Assembly: GCA_937868025.1 (NCBI GenBank)
Contig: CALMLJ010000363.1
Location: 1-5,583, forward strand
Direction of reading: 5' to 3'
DNA length: 5,583 bases
Origin: an uncultured Acidimicrobiaceae bacterium
GTDB lineage: Bacteria; Actinomycetota; Acidimicrobiia; Acidimicrobiales; Microtrichaceae
Positions 1 through 5,451 of the stretch are shown piece after piece. The translations under genes were made by a program, and so were the position numbers. A model generated the notes under the pieces. It was not told the origin of the DNA. It was given only the letters and a program-made list of their open reading frames with translations, and made no database searches. Within the stretch, counting starts at the first letter, position 1. Each line of letters starts with the position of its first letter.

Positions 1-498
1 GCCGGCATCATGGGCGGTGGCGATCCGGCCTGGAACATCTCCGAGGAGGCGTTCCTCGTCAACATCGACATCAACCTCACGGGCGTCTGGCGCACCGCCA
101 AGGCGACGATCCCGGCCATGCTCGAGCGCCCCAAGCCGCGACGGGGTCGGTTCGTCGCCATCGCCTCGGCCGCCGGCATGCGCGGCAATCCCACCATCGC
201 CGACTACACGGCGGCGAAGCACGGGGTCGTCGGTCTGGTTCGTTCGCTCGCCCTGGAGCTCGGTCGGCGCGGCATCACGGCCAACGCCATCGCCCCCGGC
301 TCGACCGAGACAGCGATCCTCGAGGCGTCCGGTCGGCTGTACGGGCTCGAGTCGATCGACGAGTTCGCGGTGCACCACACGATCGGCCGCAATCTCCGGC
401 CCGACGAGATCGCGGCCGGCATCTCGTGGTTGTGCATGCCCGAGAGCAGTGGCGTCACCGGCATCGTGTTGCCGATCGACGGCGGCATGACCGTCTGA
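1..498 (+). CDS. Short-chain dehydrogenase/reductase, probably mycofactocin-associated (5' truncated by window)
   Basis: This is the C-terminal 165 residues of a classical SDR (NAD(P)-dependent oxidoreductase). The reading frame is open from base 1, so the start and the Gly-rich nucleotide-binding loop lie upstream. The first visible residues, AGI, are probably the end of the NNAG-type motif. The catalytic residues seen are Ser56 (in IASAAG), Tyr69 and Lys73 (YTAAK, bases 205-219), with an Asn in NINLTGVW-like context near residues 24-28. The C-terminus ends in PIDGGMTV, the usual SDR finish. The gene sits 4 bases upstream of mftF, and its AGI..GG..W region resembles the mycofactocin-system SDR subfamily. 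Together these suggest a mycofactocin-dependent nicotinoprotein dehydrogenase whose NAD(P)H is tightly bound. The SDR fold is certain. The mycofactocin assignment is inferred from context and remembered family style. The substrate is unknown. Confidence 0.85.
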   Translation, partial: AGIMGGGDPAWNISEEAFLVNIDINLTGVWRTAKATIPAMLERPKPRRGRFVAIASAAGMRGNPTIADYTAAKHGVVGLVRSLALELGRRGITANAIAPGSTETAILEASGRLYGLESIDEFAVHHTIGRNLRPDEIAAGISWLCMPESSGVTGIVLPIDGGMTV

Positions 499-502
499 TG
501 AG

Positions 503-1897
503 GTGAGGTACCGGCTCGACCCGTCGGTCGAGTTCCTGCACGGCGGCCGGGCGCTGCTCGGCGGCGACCCGACGAAGCTGTTGCGACTGAGTGAGGCGGG
601 CGGAGCCCTCGTGGCGCGTTGGCGTCGGGAGGGATGCGATCCCGCTGGCCCGGCGGAGCGCAAGCTCGTCGACCGCCTGGTCGGCGCGGCGATGGCCCAC
701 CCGGTCCCGGACCTCGAGGATCGGTCGCTTCCGGCCGTGATCGTGCCGGTCCGGGATCGGCCCGATGCGCTCGAACGCTGCCTGGCTGCGCTCGTTGCAT
801 CGGGACCGACGCGGATCATCGTCGTCGACGACGGATCGATCGATCCGTCAGCGCACGCAGTGGTGGCCGAACGTCATGGCGCTGCGGTCGTGCGGCGGGC
901 GATCTCGGGAGGCCCCGCGGCAGCACGGATGACCGGCTGGCGGGCGCTCGAACCCCGTCCGATGCTCGTCGCCTTCGTCGACTCCGATATCGAGGTCTCC
1001 CCTGATTGCTGGACTGCCCTCGTGGGACACTTCAGCGATCACGCGTGCGGCCTGGTCGCTCCGCGGGTCGCCCATCGCACCGGTCCGGGTCTGATCGACC
1101 GGTTCGAGGCGGCGAACTCGCCGCTCGACCTCGGGCCGGATCCGGCGCCGATCCGCGCCGGCACGCGTGTGTCCTACGTTCCCGCGGCCGCGCTCGTCGT
1201 GCGAGCCGAGGCGTTCGAGGAGGTGAGCGGATTCGACGAGGCGCTCGATGTCGGGGAGGACGTCGATCTCGTGTGGCGTCTCGCCGAAGCGGGGTGGCGG
1301 TGCCGCTACGAGCCGGCATCGGTCGTGACCCACGTCGGCCGCCCCGCGCTCGGGCCGATGCTGCGACGCCGGTTCGACTACGGCCGCTCCGCAGCGGTGC
1401 TCGACGCGCGGCATCCCGGAGCGTTGCCGCCGGTGCGTGGCTCCGCGTGGTCTGCTGCGGTGCTGACGGCAGTCGCCGCTGGTCGTCCTGTGGTCGCTGC
1501 CGGGCTCACCGGGTGGACGGTGCGGGCCATGGCTCAGCGGCTCGGCGAGGTGCCGGACGCATGGAGACTCTCCGCCCGCCTGGTGCTGCGCGGCCACGTC
1601 GGGTTCGCTCGTCAGCTCGCGCGGGCGGTGATCCGTCCGTGGTTCCCGATCACGCTCGCGCTGGGCCTCGTGAGTCGGCGAGTCCGTCGCCTCGCCGCCG
1701 TCGCTGCCGTGGTCCACCCACTGTTGACGTGGCGCGAGCGGCGGCCGGCGCTCCCCCTGCCCGCCTGGGTGGCCCTCGGCCTCGCCGACGACGTGGCGTA
1801 CTCGGCGGGGGTCTGGGCCGGTTGTGTCGCGGCCCGGCGGCTCGGCCCCCTCCGCCCGGAGTTCTCGCAGCGGTCGCCCGACGGCCCGAAGGGCTGA
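503..1897 (+). CDS. mftF: Mycofactocin biosynthesis glycosyltransferase MftF (GT2 family)
   Basis: A 464-residue protein, the usual size for MftF. In mycobacteria MftF adds a beta-1,4-glucose chain to premycofactocin, the last known step in making this peptide-derived redox cofactor. The N-terminal segment (about residues 1-70: YRLDPSV..GG..LLGGDP, then LLRLSEAG) is characteristic of MftF. The GT-A domain begins near residue 78 (AVIVPVRDRP). It has VVDDGS at 107-112, a DSD metal/nucleotide motif at 160-162, and GEDVDLVWRL at 251-260 holding the acidic acceptor-side residues. The C-terminal third is hydrophobic and Arg-rich (about 315-345 and 380-440), consistent with membrane association. I use the GTG at 503 because it preserves the conserved N-terminus and lies 4 bases after the SDR stop, which suggests translational coupling. 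A Shine-Dalgarno sequence is weak. mftA-E are not in the window and are presumably upstream. Confidence 0.88.
   Translation: MRYRLDPSVEFLHGGRALLGGDPTKLLRLSEAGGALVARWRREGCDPAGPAERKLVDRLVGAAMAHPVPDLEDRSLPAVIVPVRDRPDALERCLAALVASGPTRIIVVDDGSIDPSAHAVVAERHGAAVVRRAISGGPAAARMTGWRALEPRPMLVAFVDSDIEVSPDCWTALVGHFSDHACGLVAPRVAHRTGPGLIDRFEAANSPLDLGPDPAPIRAGTRVSYVPAAALVVRAEAFEEVSGFDEALDVGEDVDLVWRLAEAGWRCRYEPASVVTHVGRPALGPMLRRRFDYGRSAAVLDARHPGALPPVRGSAWSAAVLTAVAAGRPVVAAGLTGWTVRAMAQRLGEVPDAWRLSARLVLRGHVGFARQLARAVIRPWFPITLALGLVSRRVRRLAAVAAVVHPLLTWRERRPALPLPAWVALGLADDVAYSAGVWAGCVAARRLGPLRPEFSQRSPDGPKG
830..849. repeat. 20-bp perfect palindrome inside mftF
   Basis: GACGGATCGATCGATCCGTC equals its own reverse complement over all 20 bases. 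It starts on a codon boundary and encodes the D-G-S-I-D-P stretch of the glycosyltransferase DDGS motif (from residue 110). It contains overlapping GATC/CGATCG units. It may simply follow from the conserved protein motif and high-GC codon choice. No regulatory role is shown. Confidence 0.6.
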
Positions 1898-1898
1898 A

Positions 1899-1926
1899 TT
1901 GCCAAAACTAGAATCTGTTCTAATAT
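1899..1926 (+). promoter_or_regulatory. Putative promoter of the DUF35-thiolase operon
   Basis: TTGCCA (1899-1904) matches five of six bases of the -35 consensus. TAATAT (1921-1926), 16 bases further on, is an acceptable -10. TCTAAT at 1919-1924 is an alternative. The A/T-rich patch stands out from the surrounding very high-GC sequence and starts just 2 bases after the mftF stop. The predicted transcript start is near 1932-1934, leaving a leader of about 58 bases before the GTG at 1991. Such a start would fall almost on top of the ATG at 1937, arguing against that codon as the translation start. Confidence 0.5.
1909..1922. promoter_or_regulatory. KstR-type operator palindrome (TAGAATCTGTTCTA)
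   Basis: TAGAA and TTCTA form a perfect inverted repeat around a 4-base centre. Compared with the published KstR consensus TnnAACnnGTTnnA, seven of the eight fixed positions match; the only difference is AAT for AAC. KstR is the TetR-family repressor of cholesterol catabolism genes in mycobacteria and rhodococci, released by steroid acyl-CoA intermediates. The site lies between the putative -35 and -10, where a bound repressor would block RNA polymerase. The downstream operon encodes Ltp4/Ltp3-like sterol side-chain proteins, which independently supports the reading. The regulator gene is not in the window. Confidence 0.68.
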
Positions 1927-1976
1927 TCCGCCCGACATGTTCTCGTCGGCCGCAACCTGTGCGGACCGCAATGATC

Positions 1977-1985
1977 GAAGGGGAG
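1977..1985 (+). promoter_or_regulatory. Shine-Dalgarno sequence deciding the GTG start at 1991
   Basis: GAAGGGGAG ends 5 bases before GTG 1991. It is a strong purine-rich ribosome site. The in-frame ATG at 1937 has no comparable site upstream and would lie at or before the predicted transcript start. Confidence 0.65.
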
Positions 1986-1990
1986 ATGCT

Positions 1991-2449
1991 GTGGGGAAAC
2001 CAGCGGTGCCTGCCGACCTGCTCCGGGCGGATCTGGCCATCGAGTACCCGTTCAACCGGACGACCGGTCCGGTGATCGGCGCGTTCTACACCGGGCTGAC
2101 CAAGCAGGTCGTCGTCGGCATCAAGGGCGTCGACGGCCGAGTCATCTGCCCCCCGGTCGAGTACGACCCGACCACCGGTGAGCCGCTCACCGAGTTGGTG
2201 AAGGTCTCCGACGAGGGCACGATCACCTCGTGGTCGTGGGTGCCGGCGCCCCGCGCGCAGCAGGCGCTCGACGCCCCCCACGCCTTGGCCCTCATCACTC
2301 TCGACGGCGCCGACACCGCGATCCTGCACGTCGTCGCCGCCTCCGGGCCCGAGGCCGTGAGCACCGGTGCCCGCGTCAAGGCCCACTGGGCCGACGAGCG
2401 CAGCGGCGCCGTGACCGACATCGCCTACTTCGAACTCGCCGGGAGCTGA
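1991..2449 (+). CDS. DUF35/OB-fold protein, degenerate zinc ribbon; partner subunit of thiolase-like protein
   Basis: A 152-residue protein beginning at GTG 1991; the longer ATG 1937 reading adds 18 residues unlike the family and lacks a ribosome site. Residues 17-36 (IEYPFNRTTGPVIGAFYTGL) fit the N-terminal helix that docks DUF35 proteins onto thiolase-fold partners. The ribbon region follows at about 38-63 (VVVGIKGVDGRVICPPVEYDP). It keeps the PP turn but has only Cys53, the sole Cys in the protein, so it cannot form a normal four-Cys zinc site. The OB-fold domain spans about 70-150, starting at DEGTITSWSWVPAP and ending HWADERSGAVTDIAYFEL. DUF35 proteins usually form obligate complexes with SCP2-type thiolases or aldolases and help bind acyl-CoA. 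This is the first gene of a four-gene operon, 4 bases before the second DUF35 gene. Its exact role is inferred from family and context. Confidence 0.85.
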   Translation: MGKPAVPADLLRADLAIEYPFNRTTGPVIGAFYTGLTKQVVVGIKGVDGRVICPPVEYDPTTGEPLTELVKVSDEGTITSWSWVPAPRAQQALDAPHALALITLDGADTAILHVVAASGPEAVSTGARVKAHWADERSGAVTDIAYFELAGS

Positions 2450-2453
2450 GCGC

Positions 2454-3029
2454 ATGACCGACACCGACATCTACGGGGTGATCCCCGAGGGCCTCTGGTC
2501 CCAGCCGGCGATCGACGCCTCGGCCATCGCCGAACTCGATGGTGTCGAGCCCATCCAGCGTGTCCGACTCCCCGCGTCGATCACCTACGACTACATCCCC
2601 GGCCTGGCGCCCACCCGCTTCCTCCGCGGGCTCGCTCAGAAGAAGATCCTCGGCGAGCGTTCAGCCGTGCTCGGCGATGTGTACGTTCCGCCGCGGGGCA
2701 TGTCGCCCGCCGAGGGCCTGCCCACCACCGAGCAGGTGGAGCTTCCCCACAAGGGCAGCGTCGCCTCGTTCTGTGTGGTCCACATCGGGTTCGGCACCAA
2801 CGCACCGCCCACCCCGTTCTGTTCGGCGCTGGTCCTCCTCGACGGTGCCTCCGTGTCGGTCTACGGGCCGATCCAGGGGATCGAGCACGACAAGGTCCGT
2901 ATCGGCATGCGCGTCGAACCCGTCTGGGTCGACGACGACCAGCTCGCTCCGAGCTTCGAATCGATCAAATGGTGGCGGCCCATCGACGAGCCCGACGTGC
3001 CCGCCGAGAGCCTGAAGGGACACATGTGA
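2454..3029 (+). CDS. DUF35/OB-fold protein with all four zinc-ribbon cysteines replaced
   Basis: A 191-residue protein starting at ATG 2454, with GGGAG at 2441-2445 as ribosome site and a 4-base gap from the previous stop. The docking helix is YDYIPGLAPTRFLRGLAQKK (about 45-64). The zinc-ribbon segment at 66-88 keeps the family frame (LGERS..LGDVYVPPRGMSP..G), but the expected Cys positions are Ser70, Leu73, Ser84 and Glu87. The OB-fold follows at about 98-165 (KGSVASFCVVHIGF, then FCSALVLLDGASV, then IGMRVEPVWV). Cys107 and Cys123 lie inside the OB-fold and are not ribbon ligands. The C-terminal tail (about 166-191) has SIKWWRPIDEPDVP. The role is probably as partner of one of the thiolase-like proteins that follow. 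Its stop overlaps the next start by one base (TGATG). In M. tuberculosis I recall one longer protein (Rv3521) at this position, so the two small DUF35 genes may be its split equivalent. Confidence 0.85.
   Translation: MTDTDIYGVIPEGLWSQPAIDASAIAELDGVEPIQRVRLPASITYDYIPGLAPTRFLRGLAQKKILGERSAVLGDVYVPPRGMSPAEGLPTTEQVELPHKGSVASFCVVHIGFGTNAPPTPFCSALVLLDGASVSVYGPIQGIEHDKVRIGMRVEPVWVDDDQLAPSFESIKWWRPIDEPDVPAESLKGHM
3014..3020 (+). promoter_or_regulatory. Shine-Dalgarno sequence deciding the ATG start at 3029
   Basis: GAAGGGA lies 8 bases before ATG 3029, inside the end of the preceding gene. It favours this start over the in-frame ATG at 2969. The upstream start would overlap the DUF35 gene by 61 bases and add a 20-residue Arg-rich extension foreign to the family. 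Confidence 0.6.
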
Positions 3030-4105
3030 TGGCCGACTTCCAGAAGGCACCCCGCGACGTCGCCATCGTCAGCGTCACCCAGGACCCGCACTCCCGCGCG
3101 GTCGTCGAGCGCAACGAGGTCGAGCTGATCCAGCCGATCATCCAGCGGGCCCTCGAGCAGATCGGCGTCCAGAAGGGCGAGATCGACTTCACCTGCTCCG
3201 GGAGCTCCGACTACCTCGCCGGTCAGGCGTTCAGCTTCGTCATGACCCTCGATGCCGTCGGCGCCTGGCCGCCGATCGCGGAGAGCCACGTCGAGATGGA
3301 CGGTGCCTGGGCGCTGTACGAGGCCTGGGTCAAGATCCAGTCCGGCCACGCCGACACGGCCCTCGTGTACAGCTACGGCAAGAGCTCGCCCGGCGACCTG
3401 CCGCTCGTGCTGAGCCGCCAGCTCGACCCGTACTACTACCAGCCGTTGTGGCCTGACGCGATCGCGATGGCCGGCCTCCAGGCCCGCCAGATGCTCGACG
3501 CCGGTCTCATCACCGAGCGCCGCATGGCCGAGATCGCCTACGAGTCCCGCGAGGCCGCCCGCAACAACCCCAACGCCCAGCTGCAGGGTTCCCCCTCCGT
3601 CGACGAACTGTTGGCCGCCGACTTCGTGTCGGATCCGCTGCGTCGTCACGACTGCGCCCCGATCTCCGACGGTGGTGTCGCCGTGGTGCTCGCTGCCGGC
3701 GACCGTGCCCGTAACTGGGTCGATCGTCCGGCTTGGATCACCGGCCTCGATCACCGCATCGACAGCCACAACTTCGGCGCTCGGAGCCTCACGTCGGCGC
3801 CGTCGGCGAAGCTCGCGGCCGAGAAGGCGGGCGTCGGCAACGACAAGATCGACGTCGCCGAACTGCACGCCCCGTTCACCCACCAGCACCAGCTGCTGGT
3901 CGAGGCCCTCGGGTTGGGCGACAACGTGTCGATCAACCCATCGGGTGGTGCGCTGGCCGCCAACCCGATGATGGCCGCCGGCCTCCTCCGCCTCGGCGAG
4001 GTGGCCAACCGCATCATGGCTGGCGAGGTCGACCGCGGAGTGGCCACGGCCACGAGTGGTCACCTCCTGCAGCAGAACCTCGTCGCCGTTCTGGAAGGAG
4101 CCTGA
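3029..4105 (+). CDS. ltp4: SCP2-type thiolase-like protein, Ltp4-like (probable steroid acyl-CoA aldolase subunit)
   Basis: A 358-residue thiolase-superfamily protein, close to the length I recall for mycobacterial Ltp4 (Rv3522, about 354). The fold is recognisable from VAIVSVTQDP (about residues 10-19), the N-terminal half-domain through HVEMDGAWALYEAW (87-100), YYY at 135-137, ISDGGVAVVLAAGD (near 211-225), ELHAPFTHQHQL (about 278-289) and NPSGGALAANPM (303-314). The nucleophilic Cys position aligns with Gly92. The His of the usual GHP motif is Asn312. The final Cys motif is replaced by TATSGHLLQQN. Only the His of the HAPF motif (His280) remains, so thiolytic chemistry is unlikely. The start overlaps the DUF35 stop by one base. 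Ltp4 and Ltp3 are required for C24-branched sterol side-chain degradation in Rhodococcus rhodochrous. A retro-aldol role is inferred from the related Ltp2-DUF35 aldolase. General thiolase or lipid-transfer annotations would be misleading. Confidence 0.82.
   Translation: MADFQKAPRDVAIVSVTQDPHSRAVVERNEVELIQPIIQRALEQIGVQKGEIDFTCSGSSDYLAGQAFSFVMTLDAVGAWPPIAESHVEMDGAWALYEAWVKIQSGHADTALVYSYGKSSPGDLPLVLSRQLDPYYYQPLWPDAIAMAGLQARQMLDAGLITERRMAEIAYESREAARNNPNAQLQGSPSVDELLAADFVSDPLRRHDCAPISDGGVAVVLAAGDRARNWVDRPAWITGLDHRIDSHNFGARSLTSAPSAKLAAEKAGVGNDKIDVAELHAPFTHQHQLLVEALGLGDNVSINPSGGALAANPMMAAGLLRLGEVANRIMAGEVDRGVATATSGHLLQQNLVAVLEGA
4093..4100 (+). promoter_or_regulatory. Shine-Dalgarno sequence deciding the ATG start at 4107
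   Basis: GGAAGGAG ends 6 bases before ATG 4107, the strongest ribosome site in the operon. It supports MGNRVAVIGIGQT as the N-terminus rather than the in-frame ATG at 4056, which overlaps the upstream gene. Confidence 0.65.
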
Positions 4106-4106
4106 C

Positions 4107-5276
4107 ATGGGCAACCGGGTAGCCGTCATCGGCATCGGTCAGACCAAGCACGCCGCCGTTCGTGGTGACGTGTCCCTCGCCGGTCTCCTCCGTGAGGCCG
4201 TCTACCGTGCGCTCGCCGACGCACAACTCACGATGGACGACATCGACGCCATCGTCATCGGCAAGGCCCCCGACTTCTTCGAGGGCATCATGATGCCGGA
4301 GGGGTTCCTCGCCGAGGCCATCGGTGCCGTCGGCAAGCCGCTGCTCCGGGTGCACACCGCCGGTTCGGTGGGTGGCTCCACGGCGATCGTCGCGGCAAGC
4401 CACGTGCAGGCGGGTGTCGGCGAGCGCGTGCTCACGATCGCCTGGGAGCAGCAGTCGTGCTCGGAGGCCATGTGGGCGCTCTCGTTCCCCATCCCGTTCC
4501 AGCAGCAGCTGGTCGCGGGCGCGGGCGGCTACTTCGCCCCGTTCATCCGCGAGTACATGCGGCGCTCGAACGCCCCCGACGACATCGGCATCCTGGTGGC
4601 GCTGAAGGATCGCCTGAACGCCCTCAAGAACCCCTACGCCCACCTGCACGAGCCCGACATCACCTACGACACGGTGAAGGACTCGTTCATGCTCTGGGAG
4701 CCGATCCGCTACTCCGAGACGTGCCCCAGCTCCGACGGTGCCATCGCCATGGTGCTCGCCGGCGAGGCAGCGGCGGAGGCGTCCGCGGCAGCCACGGGCA
4801 CGCCGCCGGCGTGGATCCTCGGCACTTCGATGCGTTCCGAGCCGGCGACCGCCAACGGTCGTGACCAGGTGTCCCCCGATGCCGGCAAGGACTGTGCTGC
4901 CGACGTGTTCCGTCAGGCCGGCATCACCAACCCCCGCGCCGAGATCGACGTCGTCGAGATGTACGTGCCGTTCAGCTGGTACGAGCCGATGTGGCTCGAG
5001 AACCTCGGCTTCTGCGAGGAGGGTGAGGGCTGGAAGCTCACCGAGCAGGGTGTGACCCAGCTCGACGGCGACCTCCCGGTGAACTGCTCCGGCGGTGTGC
5101 TCTCGACCAACCCCATCGGTGCGTCGGGCATGCTCCGCTTCGGCGAGGCTGCGATGCAGGTCCGCGGCACTGCCGGTGAGCACCAGATCGACGGCGCGAA
5201 GACGGCGCTCGGGCAGGCCTACGGCGGTGCGGCGCAGTTCTTCGCCACCTGGGTCGTGTCCTCCGAGAAGCCGTAG
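4107..5276 (+). CDS. ltp3: SCP2-type thiolase-like protein, Ltp3-like (probable steroid acyl-CoA aldolase subunit)
   Basis: A 389-residue thiolase-superfamily protein, matching the length I recall for mycobacterial Ltp3 (Rv3523, about 394). The N-terminus VAVIGIGQTKHA and the SLAGLLREAVYRALADA helix are typical of the SCP2/lipid-transfer thiolase group. The nucleophile segment reads RVHTAGSVGGST, with Gly86 (next to Ser87) where a thiolase has Cys. The HxxF His is Tyr286 (EMYVPFSW). The GHP His is Asn335 in NCSGGVLSTNPIGASG (326-340). The last catalytic Cys is lost in QAYGGAAQFF (371-379). All canonical thiolase residues are therefore absent, although the fold and acyl-CoA loops are kept. The gene begins one base after the ltp4-like stop and ends the operon. 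It probably pairs with the Ltp4-like and DUF35 proteins. Retro-aldol cleavage of a branched sterol side-chain CoA ester is an inference; a purely structural role is the main alternative. Confidence 0.82.
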   Translation: MGNRVAVIGIGQTKHAAVRGDVSLAGLLREAVYRALADAQLTMDDIDAIVIGKAPDFFEGIMMPEGFLAEAIGAVGKPLLRVHTAGSVGGSTAIVAASHVQAGVGERVLTIAWEQQSCSEAMWALSFPIPFQQQLVAGAGGYFAPFIREYMRRSNAPDDIGILVALKDRLNALKNPYAHLHEPDITYDTVKDSFMLWEPIRYSETCPSSDGAIAMVLAGEAAAEASAAATGTPPAWILGTSMRSEPATANGRDQVSPDAGKDCAADVFRQAGITNPRAEIDVVEMYVPFSWYEPMWLENLGFCEEGEGWKLTEQGVTQLDGDLPVNCSGGVLSTNPIGASGMLRFGEAAMQVRGTAGEHQIDGAKTALGQAYGGAAQFFATWVVSSEKP

Positions 5277-5282
5277 TCCGTC

Positions 5283-5302
5283 GGGGGGCGCCGCAACCCC
5301 CC
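5283..5302 (+). terminator. GC hairpin just after the ltp3-like gene
   Basis: GGGGGG (5283-5288) can pair with CCCCCC (5297-5302) across an 8-base loop, 6 bases after the stop codon. No U-run follows. It may help stop transcription or protect the transcript end, in tandem with the longer hairpin downstream. Confidence 0.45.
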
Positions 5303-5317
5303 ACGAGAATCCTCAGA

Positions 5318-5377
5318 CCGAGGTCCCCATCGTCCGATGGGAAGGTGATCCACCTTTCCATCGGACGAGGACCTTGG
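5318..5377 (+). terminator. Long two-tier hairpin, probable operon terminator
   Basis: Bases 5332-5347 pair with 5351-5366: 16 pairs including one G-U, closing a 3-base ATC loop. Beyond a small asymmetric internal loop, CCGAGGTCC (5318-5326) pairs with GGACCTTGG (5369-5377), with one G-U. There is no T-tract after it, which is common for high-GC actinobacterial terminators. It lies 42 bases past the ltp3-like stop and 75 bases before the next predicted start. The perfect-arm symmetry would act on both strands. Confidence 0.7.
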
Positions 5378-5394
5378 CCGGACGTCATCGAACC

Positions 5395-5428
5395 AACGTC
5401 GCCCCTGCAGGGCTGACCGAACGTCGCC
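5395..5428. repeat. Two copies of AACGTCGCC, 25 bp apart, before the next gene
   Basis: AACGTCGCC occurs at 5395-5403 and 5420-5428. Between them is the 10-bp palindrome CCCTGCAGGG (5403-5412). The spacing is about 2.4 helical turns. The repeats lie 24-57 bases upstream of the predicted GTG at 5452, where a regulator could bind, but the sequence is short enough to be chance. I see no clear -35/-10 pair in this gap. Confidence 0.35.
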
Positions 5429-5451
5429 GCGGTGATCGGCGCGGGATCGTC

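Noticed and set aside
1937..1990. Upstream ATG start for the first DUF35 gene
   Set aside because: It lies at about the predicted transcript start, has no ribosome site and adds 18 residues unlike the family. GTG 1991 has a strong GAAGGGGAG site.
848..2470. Long open frame on the - strand (540 codons) opposite mftF and the first DUF35 gene
   Set aside because: It spans the promoter region and two well-supported genes. Its Arg/Gly/His/Asp-rich composition is typical of an antisense shadow in high-GC DNA, and no recognisable domain is seen.
3014..3031. Possible frameshift between the second DUF35 gene and the Ltp4-like gene (a fused protein)
   Set aside because: The TGATG overlap has its own Shine-Dalgarno sequence, and both proteins have complete ends of family-typical length, so normal translational coupling explains it.
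2861..4135. Long - strand open frame opposite the Ltp4-like gene
   Set aside because: Low-complexity Val/Gly/Asp/Leu/His-rich translation mirrors the codon bias of the + strand gene. It has no motif and no plausible promoter.
4014..5183. Long - strand open frame opposite the Ltp3-like gene
   Set aside because: Same antisense-shadow composition; the + strand frame has clear thiolase-fold motifs, a strong ribosome site and operon context.
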